From: Nitrospira sp. | GTDB lineage: Bacteria; Nitrospirota; Nitrospiria; Nitrospirales; Nitrospiraceae | DNA: 64,000 nucleotides | Reading direction: 5' to 3' | Assembly (NCBI GenBank): GCA_024998595.1 | Contig: JACOEK010000003.1 | Coordinates: 434,001 to 498,000, forward strand | Part shown: in pieces, positions 50,884 to 59,301 of the stretch | How the letters are laid out: every line of letters starts with the position of its first letter | Position numbering within the stretch: the stretch's first letter is position 1 | Translations under genes and position numbers: made by a program | The notes under the pieces: generated by a model | The model's database searches: none | What the model was told of the DNA's origin: nothing | Seen by the model: only the letters and a program-made list of their open reading frames with translations

Positions 50884-52929
50884 TCACGTCCTTTCCTTGC
50901 CGGTTCGCGTATTCCGATAGGCCCGTAACACTTCGGCCACGCTCCAGGCTTGGGCAATGCAGCCGCGGGGATGATAGGGAGATTCCGCGTCAAAAATTTC
51001 GCTCACCGTGCCGATGCCGTCATCCAATAGATGAGAGCGGAACCCTTCCAACATACTCCGCGCCTTGGACCTGTCATTGTGGACCTTGAGCCAGGCGTCG
51101 ATGAACGGGCCGATCAACCAGGCCCACACGGTGCCTTGATGGTAAGCCGCATCCCTCGCACGGAGGTCTCCGAAATACATGGGCTTGTAATCGGGATGGT
51201 CGCGGGACAGGCTTCGCAATCCTACCGGGGTCAGCAGTCGTTCTGCCGTCAGTTCGACCACTCTGCTCCACCGGTCCTCCCGAAGCGCCGGGTGAGGTAA
51301 AGAGATGGAAAATATCTGGTTGGGTCGAAAAGCCGGATCATCGCCCCGTTCCCCGTCGATGACGTCGTAGAGATATCCCTCTGCCTCGATCCAAAAACGC
51401 TCATTGAACGACCGCTGCACCTGCTCCGCCAAATCTCCCCACTGAGACTGCGCCCGACCGGCAAGCATTTCCCACTCCTCCATACAACGGAGTGCGTTGT
51501 ACCAAAGAGCCTGAATCTCAACTGGTTTGCCTCGTCGGGGCGTCACCACCCAGCCATCCACCAGGGCGTCCATCCAGGTCAATTGGTAGCCTTCCGCCGC
51601 CGCTCGCAACAGTCCATCGTCCCGATCGACGCCGATACCGAAGTGTGTGCCTTGGACATGGTGCTCGAGGATGGACTTGAGGACCGGAAGTAAGGTCAAC
51701 AGCGTTTCGCGGTCATTCGTCACTTGGTAATAGCGATTGATCGCGTGAAAATACCAGAGCGTCGCGTCCGCCGTATGGTAGAGTCCCATCCGCTCTCCTT
51801 CCGGAAAGAGGTTCGGGATCAATCCATCCTTTACGTACTTGGCAAAGGTCAGAAGAATGGACCGAGCTTCCTGGTAGCGTCCGGTGCACAGTGTGAGACC
51901 GTCCAAGCTGATCATCGTGTCACGTCCCCAGTCCGTGAACCAGTGGTACCCCGCGATGATAGTACGTGCCTCATTTCCGGAGGCTCGTGCCAACGCCTGT
52001 TCTTCCAATCGAGATCCCGGGGCGATGACAAACTGATCGGCCGCTAACGTCAGGCACCGTTCAACGTCCTCGTTTCGTTCGCCTGCCACTAGAGAGAGCA
52101 ACGTATCGAGCCGCTTCGCCTCGGCCTCAAAGATGGCTTCCGGCTCGAATTCGAGCAATTCCCAGGATTCGGTACTGGCCACGAAGGCCACGGGCTGCGC
52201 CTGCGTCAGTTCCACGGAAAAATATCCGGGGCTCGCGAGGCTCTCGATATGCTCCGAGCCGCGATCCCGATCCACACGATAGGACATGCCGGTGCTCAGG
52301 GCGTAATCCGCGACGAACAACCCGCCGTGCGGCCGCAGGCACAGTTTTAAGGACGGAGCGCCTTCACAAAGATGCATATCGTACCGGCCGTTGACGACCG
52401 TGAGAGGAAAAGGAGGGCGCCTGGCATCGTGCAATCTCGCATCCAACATCCGGAAGGTGACGAATGGACGAAGACGAAGGCTGACTGGTTCCCCCTCCAC
52501 GAGCCGATATTCCACATACACCGAGTTGTGGCCGTAGGGCATGATCACGCGCTTTTCCATTCGGCGGCCCTTTAGTCTGAAGCGCCAGACCGGGGTTTGC
52601 CGCTCCCGGCTGAATCCCTCGAATACCGAGAGAAGATCGGTCTCAAGCCGCCCATCGGAAAATTCAACGCCGTTCAACAACCGCGCTTCTCCATCGACCA
52701 GCACTTCATCGTCGAAACGAGGGATCATGACCGTGCGTCCCCAGGGAGCAGGTAAATCCGGGACGAACAATCCGTGATATCTCCTGGTCGGTGCGCACAG
52801 CAGGCTCTGCGAGGCATAGCCGCCGAGACCGTTCGTCACCAGCCATTCCCTGGCGAGAAACGCGTTATGATCTCGCAGCCTCTCAGGAGGAACCGTGAGC
52901 ACCATGGCATCAGCCTGCATCGTACTCAT
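50884..52929 (-). CDS. Amylo-alpha-1,6-glucosidase (glycogen debranching)
   Basis: 681 residues. An N-terminal beta-sandwich (FLAREWLVTNGLGGYASQS) and an alpha/alpha-barrel C-terminal domain (YHWFTDWGRDTMISLDGLTL, YHQGTVWAWLIGPFIDAWL) with the acidic catalytic residues of GH133-type debranching enzymes. Hydrolyses alpha-1,6 branches of glycogen. Overlaps the TreZ gene by four bases (ATGA). Confidence 0.9.
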   Translation of the reverse strand: MSTMQADAMVLTVPPERLRDHNAFLAREWLVTNGLGGYASQSLLCAPTRRYHGLFVPDLPAPWGRTVMIPRFDDEVLVDGEARLLNGVEFSDGRLETDLLSVFEGFSRERQTPVWRFRLKGRRMEKRVIMPYGHNSVYVEYRLVEGEPVSLRLRPFVTFRMLDARLHDARRPPFPLTVVNGRYDMHLCEGAPSLKLCLRPHGGLFVADYALSTGMSYRVDRDRGSEHIESLASPGYFSVELTQAQPVAFVASTESWELLEFEPEAIFEAEAKRLDTLLSLVAGERNEDVERCLTLAADQFVIAPGSRLEEQALARASGNEARTIIAGYHWFTDWGRDTMISLDGLTLCTGRYQEARSILLTFAKYVKDGLIPNLFPEGERMGLYHTADATLWYFHAINRYYQVTNDRETLLTLLPVLKSILEHHVQGTHFGIGVDRDDGLLRAAAEGYQLTWMDALVDGWVVTPRRGKPVEIQALWYNALRCMEEWEMLAGRAQSQWGDLAEQVQRSFNERFWIEAEGYLYDVIDGERGDDPAFRPNQIFSISLPHPALREDRWSRVVELTAERLLTPVGLRSLSRDHPDYKPMYFGDLRARDAAYHQGTVWAWLIGPFIDAWLKVHNDRSKARSMLEGFRSHLLDDGIGTVSEIFDAESPYHPRGCIAQAWSVAEVLRAYRNTRTGKERT

Positions 52930-54902
52930 GGCCGTTCCTTTTCCTGCAGACTCGGCATCGCCGTTCTAGACGCGTAGAGAACGGCGGCACCGCCCGGTAT
53001 CCTCCAACCGGTTTCGGTCAACGGCTCGATGACTCCCGGACCTCCATAGATCGGCGCATCGCTCGACCAGCGAAACGACCAGGCATGCTCGATCGGCGGG
53101 GCGAGCAAGGGCTCAGGTGCCGGCCGAAAATCCAGATCCGGGCCGAGATTCACGAGCAACAATCGATCATTTCCAATTTCACCGGCATAACGGAGGACAA
53201 ATGCCGAGGGCCCGATGACGGCGCCATCCACTCGATCGCGCCTCTGTTGCGCGATCACCTCATCCTCGCGTCGCAGGCGCAGCAAATCTCGATGCAAGGC
53301 CAGGGTGCCGGCCTGGCGATCCCGTTCCGCCCAATCGAGTTTAGATCGTTCGAAGGTGGAAGCCGCGCAGGGATCGCCCATCGCATCCTGAGCATCACTC
53401 GAGGCATAACTCGGGAATTGAGCCAGAAATTCTTTTCGACCTCGCTGAATGTCCTCGGCCAATCGGCCCGGCGGAAAATCGGTAAAAAATAAAAACGGCG
53501 AGGAGGCCGCGAACTCCTGCCCCATGAACAACAGAGGAGTTTCGGGAGCCAACAGAAGCAGGGCCGTCAGGGCACGATAGACAGAGGGACCGACCTTGTG
53601 ATGCAAGCGATCGCCCCACAATTGATTCGCAATTTGATCATGGTTCTGAAGGAAAAACACGAACCCTTCGGCCGGCTCGTCCGACACCACCGTACCTCGT
53701 GGTTTCTCCTGCCACTGGTATCGCTGGCCTTGATAGAGAAACGCCCGTTTGACGCACGAAATGAACTCCTGCGGCGTGCCTCGGTAATCCGTGTAGTAAC
53801 CTTCACTGCGTCCGGTCGCGGCCACCCGGGCCGTATGGTGAAAATCTTCGCTCCACACTCCGTCAAGACCCCATCCCCCCATGGCCACCGGCTGAATGGT
53901 GTGAACCCACTGCGCTTCACATTCGGCAACCAAGATAATGGGTCGAGTTCCGGCCGTTCGCCTGGCCGCTTGAGACAACTCCGCGACGATGTGAATAGGA
54001 CTCGCATCATGAAAGGCATGGACTGCATCCAATCGAAGTCCATCGACGTGATATTCATCGATCCAGTAACAGGCGTTCTGAATGAAGAACTCCCGTACCG
54101 GCCGGGATCCCGGTCCGTCGAAATTGATCGCCTTCCCCCACTCGTTGGGATACCGGTCGGTGAAATACTCATCACTGAATAACGGCAGAAAGTTCCCGTC
54201 GGGCCCCAGATGGTTGTAGACCACATCCAAAATCACGCCGAGACCCCGACGGTGCGCTTCATCCACGAAACGTTTGAAGCTGTCCACGTCTCCGTACACA
54301 TGAGCCGCCGCATAGAGCCCGACGCCGTCATAGCCCCAGTTCCAGCGGCCAGGAAATTCAGCCACCGGCATGACTTCGATGACGGTGATGCCGAGCTCTT
54401 TCAGATCATCGAATCTGGCGATAGCCGCCTCGAAGGTGCCTTCCTGGGTGAATGTGCCGATATGAAGCTCATAGATCACCTGCCCGTGCATGACGACGCC
54501 TGGCCAATGCTCGTCATGCCATTGGTAGGAGGCCGGATCGACGACGAGTGACGGCCCGTTAGGTCCCTCCGGCTGGAAACGCGAACAGGGGTCCGGATAG
54601 ACCTCTCCGCCGTCGAGCCGATAGCGGTACCGCATGCCCGCCGACGCCTCCGGGATGAGCCCGGTCCAATACCCATCCGCCTGTCTGGATAACGCATGAA
54701 TGGCGCCGTGAGGTTCGACGGCGACCTCGAGACGCGCCGCCCGCGGCGCCCAGCAACGAAATCGCACCCCCTCGTTCGTCACTTGCGCCCCGAGTGTCAA
54801 CCTCTGCCCCACGCTGGTTTGACTCTCAGCACCTTCCGACTCCACTTTGCTGCTCCCAACCATCTTCGCCCTCCACTTACTCTGCACTGTGGATGTCATC
54901 AT
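52926..54902 (-). CDS. treZ: Malto-oligosyltrehalose trehalohydrolase
   Basis: 658 residues, GH13. N-terminal CBM48-type domain (RFRCWAPRAARLEVAV), then the catalytic barrel with DVVYNHLGPDGN, GLRLDAVHAF (nucleophile Asp), ILVAECEA (acid Glu) and FLQNHDQIAN. Releases trehalose from maltooligosyltrehalose; the partner synthase TreY is not in the window. Overlaps Ku by four bases. Confidence 0.92.
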   Translation of the reverse strand: MMTSTVQSKWRAKMVGSSKVESEGAESQTSVGQRLTLGAQVTNEGVRFRCWAPRAARLEVAVEPHGAIHALSRQADGYWTGLIPEASAGMRYRYRLDGGEVYPDPCSRFQPEGPNGPSLVVDPASYQWHDEHWPGVVMHGQVIYELHIGTFTQEGTFEAAIARFDDLKELGITVIEVMPVAEFPGRWNWGYDGVGLYAAAHVYGDVDSFKRFVDEAHRRGLGVILDVVYNHLGPDGNFLPLFSDEYFTDRYPNEWGKAINFDGPGSRPVREFFIQNACYWIDEYHVDGLRLDAVHAFHDASPIHIVAELSQAARRTAGTRPIILVAECEAQWVHTIQPVAMGGWGLDGVWSEDFHHTARVAATGRSEGYYTDYRGTPQEFISCVKRAFLYQGQRYQWQEKPRGTVVSDEPAEGFVFFLQNHDQIANQLWGDRLHHKVGPSVYRALTALLLLAPETPLLFMGQEFAASSPFLFFTDFPPGRLAEDIQRGRKEFLAQFPSYASSDAQDAMGDPCAASTFERSKLDWAERDRQAGTLALHRDLLRLRREDEVIAQQRRDRVDGAVIGPSAFVLRYAGEIGNDRLLLVNLGPDLDFRPAPEPLLAPPIEHAWSFRWSSDAPIYGGPGVIEPLTETGWRIPGGAAVLYASRTAMPSLQEKERP

Positions 54903-55759
54903 GCACTCTTACGGCGAGGCGATCGTTCCTTTTCACGAGCAGAAGGCTTGGAGTGACCTGACTGCTGGACGCTGCGCTTGAGGAGGGCCATCAAATCCAC
55001 CACCTTGGCCCGGCCTGGTTTCTCCTCCGGCTCCTCTTTGCCCGGGGCTGTGATCACCTCCGTCTGACCGGCCTTGATCCGTTTCTGGATCAGCCGCATC
55101 AAATCATCATGGTAAGTATCCTTGTAGCGTTCGGGTTTCCACGGCTCGGACATTTCCTCGACCAGCTTCATCGCCATGTCCACCTCGCGAGGCGTCACCT
55201 GCGCGGACTTCGCATGTTTGGCAGGCAGGTCGAGTTCTTTGCTGGAACGAAGCTCATTCGCATAACGAAGCGTATTCAGCACGATCATCTCACCCCATGG
55301 AATCAGCGCGGCAATGTACTGCCTGGTACGAATCACGACAGTGGCAATCGCCGCTTTGCCGGTCTTCTTCAGGGTCTCACGCAAGAGCGCATATCCCTTT
55401 TCCCCGTGCTTATCCGGAGCCAGATAGTAGGGCGTCTCAAAGGAAGTCGGGGCGATATCCTCCGCTTCAACGAAATTGACGATGTCGATGGTTTGGGTCG
55501 CTTCCACATTGGCGCGCTTGAAATCCTCGTCCGTCAGGACGACGTATCGGCTTTTGTCGTATTCATATCCTTTGACGATATGGTCCCAGGTGACTTCCTT
55601 GCCGCTCTCCTTGTTGTAGCGTTTGAAGCCGACCGGCTTCATGTCTCGACGGTCTAACAACGTCAGGTCGAAACTGTTCCGGTTTTCAGCCGAGTAGAGC
55701 ACCACCGGAATATTCACCAAGCCGAAACTGATCGATCCTTTCCAAAGAGAGCGCGGCAT
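54899..55759 (-). CDS. ku: Ku homologue (non-homologous end joining)
   Basis: 286 residues from the ATG at 55759 (GAAGGTGA site). Ku core: SLWKGSISFGLVNIPVVLYSA and YYLAPDKHGEKGYALLRETL are diagnostic; the C-terminal tail is basic (Lys/Arg/Ser rich), as in bacterial Ku with DNA-binding extensions. Homodimer that binds DNA ends and recruits LigD. Overlaps TreZ by four bases; a small Cys-rich gene ends four bases upstream. Confidence 0.95.
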   Translation of the reverse strand: MPRSLWKGSISFGLVNIPVVLYSAENRNSFDLTLLDRRDMKPVGFKRYNKESGKEVTWDHIVKGYEYDKSRYVVLTDEDFKRANVEATQTIDIVNFVEAEDIAPTSFETPYYLAPDKHGEKGYALLRETLKKTGKAAIATVVIRTRQYIAALIPWGEMIVLNTLRYANELRSSKELDLPAKHAKSAQVTPREVDMAMKLVEEMSEPWKPERYKDTYHDDLMRLIQKRIKAGQTEVITAPGKEEPEEKPGRAKVVDLMALLKRSVQQSGHSKPSAREKERSPRRKSA

Positions 55760-55763
55760 GTGG

Positions 55764-55958
55764 TCACCTTCGTGATTTGGGGAGAGGATTGTGGTCAGTC
55801 GCCCGGACGCATGCGGGGCATAGACGTACACAATTGAGACATAAGACCGCCTCTCCGCATTGGTCGCACACCAGCAAGATCGTCGCGTCTATCTGCTTAC
55901 ACCCATCCGTCCGACAGGCTGGATCGGCACAAGGGCTACAGTCGTAAGGGCATATCAT
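55764..55958 (-). CDS. Small Cys-rich protein, upstream of Ku
   Basis: 64 residues with a dense cysteine pattern (CPYDCSPCADPACRTDGC, CDQCGEAVLCLNCVRLCPAC), capable of binding two or three zinc ions. Ends four bases before the Ku start codon, so it is the first gene of the Ku-TreZ-debranching-DUF72-LigD operon. No ribosome binding site is clear. It is either a real regulatory/zinc protein or a chance ORF; the close packing favours a real gene. Confidence 0.5.
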   Translation of the reverse strand: MICPYDCSPCADPACRTDGCKQIDATILLVCDQCGEAVLCLNCVRLCPACVRATDHNPLPKSRR

Positions 55959-56036
55959 GGAGGATTTCAGTTCTCAGGTGCGCGGCACCGGACACGTCCA
56001 AGGTGGAATCATCTCCTCCCTCTTATCAGCCGACAA

Positions 56037-56079
56037 CTAGGCCCCTCCCTAGCTGTCATGATCAGGGCCTCCCGATAGG
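56037..56079 (+). promoter_or_regulatory. CTAGG-N6-CCTAG dyad (site 3)
   Basis: CTAGG (56037-56041), CCCCTC, CCTAG (56048-56052), then GATAGG at 56074-56079, 21 bases later. Lies in the divergent gap between the Ku operon (minus, from 55958) and the FAD-Rieske gene (plus, from 56142). Orientation of the -10-like box favours the plus gene; because the dyad is symmetric, the other operon may be affected too. Confidence 0.55.
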
Positions 56080-56141
56080 CTTGGCGTCATACCTCTGTGA
56101 AATGAACCTTCGCTACCTCAGCACGCCATCGTAAGGAGTTC

Positions 56142-57698
56142 ATGATGAATGACGAACCAGGACGAACAGTTTCCACATGGATGTCGGAAGACGTCCCGCA
56201 ACTGCCGGCCATGTCCACGGGCGCTCATGCCGATGTGTGCGTAATCGGCGCCGGGATTGCCGGTATCACGACGGCCTATTGCTTGATGAAGGAGGGCCGG
56301 TCCGTGATCCTCTTGGATGACAGTCAGCCTGGTGGAGGCATGACGGAACGAACCACGGCCCACCTCTCGAATGCGATCGACGCCGGATATGTGGAGATCG
56401 AACGATTACACGGTCGATCCGGCGCGCGCCTGGCTGCGCAAAGCCATACGGCGGCCATCGACTGGATCGAAAAGACCGCAAAAGAAGCCGAGATCGCCTG
56501 TGATTTCCTCCGCCTGGACGGATATCTCTGTGCCGCTACGCCGGACGATTCGCAGCGGATCAAAGACGAATGGATGGCCGTCCTGCGCGCAGGCCTTACC
56601 GATGTCGAGCATGTCGCTCAACTTCCCGGCCCATTCTCCCAGAATGGAGTCTGCCTGCGGTTTCCCCGTCAGGCGCAATTTCACCCATTGAAATACCTGG
56701 GCGGCCTTGTAGAAGCCCTGCGAAAGGGAGGATGCCGCGCGTTCAGCGACGCACATGTGACAACAGTGGAAAGCGGCAAGCAAGTCCGTGTGGAAACGAG
56801 TCAAGGATGCGTCGTCACAGCGGATGCCGTCGTTGTTGCGACGAATACGCCCATCAATAACATGGTCACCATTCATACCAAACAGGCCGCCTATATCACC
56901 TACGTGATCGGAGTGAGGATACCGGCCGAGGCTGTTGAACCGGCTTTGTGGTGGGACACCCTTGACCCGTACCACTATGTGCGCACCCAGCGGCGGTCTG
57001 TACCGGGAGGAGGCGAAGAGGTGCTCCTCATCGTCGGCGGCGAGGACCATAAGGCCGGGCAGGCCGATGATGCCGAAATCCGCTACGGCCGTTTGGAAGC
57101 CTGGGCCCGGAAGCATTTCCCTGCAATGGGTACGGTGGCTTATCGATGGTCGGGGCAAGTCATGGAATCGGTCGATGGCCTGGCGTTCATCGGGAGAAAT
57201 CCTGGGGATGCCGAAAACATCTACATTGCGACAGGCGACTGCGGCATGGGTATGACGCATGGCACCATTGCGGGCCTACTCCTCACCGACCTCATCATGG
57301 GTCGGGACTGCGCCTGGGCGTCTCTGTATAATCCGTCCCGCCAACCGGTGAGGGCCATGGGGCAATTTGTGCGCGAGTCATTGAATGTGGTGGCTCAATA
57401 CGCCGATTGGGTGACCAAGGGGGATGTTGAAAGCGAGGAAGAGATCGCGAACGAGCAGGGCGCGGTCTTGAGAGACGGCCTCACAAAGATCGCGGCGTAT
57501 CGCGATGCCGACGGAGCCCTGCACACCTGTTCGGCGGTCTGTCCTCATCTCAACTGCATTGTGTCCTGGAACCATTCGGAACACACGTGGGATTGCCCTT
57601 GTCATGGTTCCCGTTTTGATTGCTTCGGCAAGGTGTTGAACGGGCCTGCCATCAGCGATCTCGCCCCCGTCAAGCGAAAGGAAGGCACGACACCATGA
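56142..57698 (+). CDS. FAD-dependent oxidoreductase with C-terminal Rieske domain
   Basis: 518 residues. N-terminal DAO-type domain with VCVIGAGIAGITTAY (FAD) and GDCGMGMTHGTIAG, about 400 residues, followed by a Rieske [2Fe-2S] domain with CPHLNC and CPCHGS motifs, each giving one Cys and one His ligand. The combination is known in putative oxidoreductases of stress-related clusters; substrate is unknown. Preceded by dyad site 3. Start ATG at 56142 is followed by a second Met. Confidence 0.88.
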   Translation: MMNDEPGRTVSTWMSEDVPQLPAMSTGAHADVCVIGAGIAGITTAYCLMKEGRSVILLDDSQPGGGMTERTTAHLSNAIDAGYVEIERLHGRSGARLAAQSHTAAIDWIEKTAKEAEIACDFLRLDGYLCAATPDDSQRIKDEWMAVLRAGLTDVEHVAQLPGPFSQNGVCLRFPRQAQFHPLKYLGGLVEALRKGGCRAFSDAHVTTVESGKQVRVETSQGCVVTADAVVVATNTPINNMVTIHTKQAAYITYVIGVRIPAEAVEPALWWDTLDPYHYVRTQRRSVPGGGEEVLLIVGGEDHKAGQADDAEIRYGRLEAWARKHFPAMGTVAYRWSGQVMESVDGLAFIGRNPGDAENIYIATGDCGMGMTHGTIAGLLLTDLIMGRDCAWASLYNPSRQPVRAMGQFVRESLNVVAQYADWVTKGDVESEEEIANEQGAVLRDGLTKIAAYRDADGALHTCSAVCPHLNCIVSWNHSEHTWDCPCHGSRFDCFGKVLNGPAISDLAPVKRKEGTTP

Positions 57699-57704
57699 CC
57701 GGGC

Positions 57705-58145
57705 TTACCCCCTGTTGAGTTCCGGCGTATCCGTATCTTCCCATCCACCCTTCTTTTCCTGGCGAGCCTGGTCGGCCAACTTCTGATACAGGGCTCGAAG
57801 GGCTTCGAGGTCCTTCGTGCTGAGTTTCTCCAAATCTAGCAAGGCATTGTGGGCGCCGCGGGTTGAGCGAATCAGTTCATCCAGTTTCAACTGCGTGGCG
57901 GCGCTATCGCGATTCTGCGTATTCTGAATGAGGAACACCATCAGGAAGGTGACGATAGTCGTCCCCGTATTGATGACCAGCTGCCAGGTATCACTATAAT
58001 TGAACAGCGGTCCGGACAGGCTCCACACCACCACCACCCCGATCGCCGCGCCGAAAGCGGCGCCGCTTCCCACCGCCCGCGAGGCCTCATTCGCGAAACG
58101 GGCGAAAAGGCCTGAATCCCGAGTCTTTGTGTGCTTGGACATCAT
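57705..58145 (-). CDS. Low-affinity iron permease family protein
   Basis: 146 residues. Two membrane helices (GAAFGAAIGVVVVWSLSGPL and WQLVINTGTTIVTFLMVFLIQ) followed by QNTQNRDSAATQLKLDEL, which is the hallmark of this family, and a coiled-coil tail. AGGAG site before the ATG. Converges tail-to-tail with the Rieske-containing gene. The iron-transport function is by family name only. Confidence 0.85.
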   Translation of the reverse strand: MMSKHTKTRDSGLFARFANEASRAVGSGAAFGAAIGVVVVWSLSGPLFNYSDTWQLVINTGTTIVTFLMVFLIQNTQNRDSAATQLKLDELIRSTRGAHNALLDLEKLSTKDLEALRALYQKLADQARQEKKGGWEDTDTPELNRG

Positions 58146-58166
58146 GGGCGCGCTCCTCCGCTCTCG

Positions 58167-59159
58167 TCAGGATACGTCGGCTGTCTGTTCGGCAATTTCA
58201 CGCATCAGCACTTCCAACTGTTCATAGAGCACCCGGACCGAGGCTTCCAATGTTTCCAGCATCGAGGCGCGCGCATGTAATTCCGCTGCGCCATACCGGC
58301 CGCCCGTCCCGAAAAACAACCGGCGCCGGTCCTGCTCGTCGGATGACCCGTTCTCTCCCAATCTGCCCGCCTGGTGCCATGACTCGAGTACCTGCTCGCG
58401 AGGAACCTTTCCCCCTTCATCTCGCACTCGATGCAAATACCGCCAGATGGTGGGAGAGAAGAGATGCGGTTCCGCCGGATCATCCCAGATTTCCTGAAGG
58501 ACATTGCGCTCATGACGAAATTCCACCTCCGAATGGGTGAACAAGGCCGAAACCCCGAACCAGGAAGCCAGGACGCCCCCGGCTACATCAGCGGCCTCTC
58601 CGCCGATGCTTGCGCCGGCAGCCAGACCGATCCCCCCGGAAACGATGCCGGCAATGCCTCCAAACAAAATCGACGCGATCGTCAAACGCTTCACGCGCGC
58701 GCCATCGATTTCATCGATGCGGTCCGCAACTTGATCGGCACGATCTCGCTCGCAAGTGAGCTCAGCCGTCGCAGACGTGATTTCGAATAAAGTCAGCAGG
58801 AGAAGTTCCGTCAGTCGCTGGCGCGAGAGCAGCAATGTGAGAGGATCCTGTCCAGACGATTCGCCGTGGCTCGCCATCTGGTTCAGCAGGGGGACGACTC
58901 CCGCTACCTCGGCCACTTGCAAGGCATCAGGACTGAATCTCGACCGGGCCTCGGTCGTGGGTTTGCGGGGGATCTGATCCGCTGCAGCAGGCGCTGTTCG
59001 TGCGCGCTTGGTCATCGCCGGCACGCAGCGCTGGCTCGACTCGTTCGCTGATCCCTGATGGGCGGGGGCAATAACCGTAGAGCAGCCACCGACCGATGCG
59101 AAGATCAACACGAGCGAACACCACCCGGCGATGAGGCCTGTCCTCCCGTTGTGACTCAT
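58167..59159 (-). CDS. Lipoprotein with two predicted TM helices
   Basis: 330 residues. The lipobox SVGGC ends a signal peptide; the mid region has a glycine-rich hydrophobic segment (FGGIAGIVSGGIGLAAGASIG) that may be a hairpin in the membrane, and the C-terminus is helical with leucine heptads (ETLEASVRVLYEQLEVLM). No family recognised. 22 bases before the iron-permease gene on the same strand. Confidence 0.6.
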   Translation of the reverse strand: MSHNGRTGLIAGWCSLVLIFASVGGCSTVIAPAHQGSANESSQRCVPAMTKRARTAPAAADQIPRKPTTEARSRFSPDALQVAEVAGVVPLLNQMASHGESSGQDPLTLLLSRQRLTELLLLTLFEITSATAELTCERDRADQVADRIDEIDGARVKRLTIASILFGGIAGIVSGGIGLAAGASIGGEAADVAGGVLASWFGVSALFTHSEVEFRHERNVLQEIWDDPAEPHLFSPTIWRYLHRVRDEGGKVPREQVLESWHQAGRLGENGSSDEQDRRRLFFGTGGRYGAAELHARASMLETLEASVRVLYEQLEVLMREIAEQTADVS

Positions 59160-59218
59160 GGGATCATGACTCTTCTTTTTGTGTCATGAAACCGCCTGTC
59201 CGCCGACTCGGTATCTCC

Positions 59219-59263
59219 CTAGGCTCCTTCCTAGCTCCCGCTGGGCAGAGAAGCTTGTATAAA
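59219..59263 (+). promoter_or_regulatory. CTAGG-N6-CCTAG dyad (site 4)
   Basis: CTAGG (59219-59223), CTCCTT, CCTAG (59230-59234), then TATAAA at 59258-59263, 23 bases later. Upstream of the HAD-HerA fusion (ATG 59302) and divergent from the lipoprotein (minus, 59159). Confidence 0.55.
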
Positions 59264-59301
59264 TCCGGGTGTGGAACGGGCACTTCAGAAAAGGACACCT
59301 G

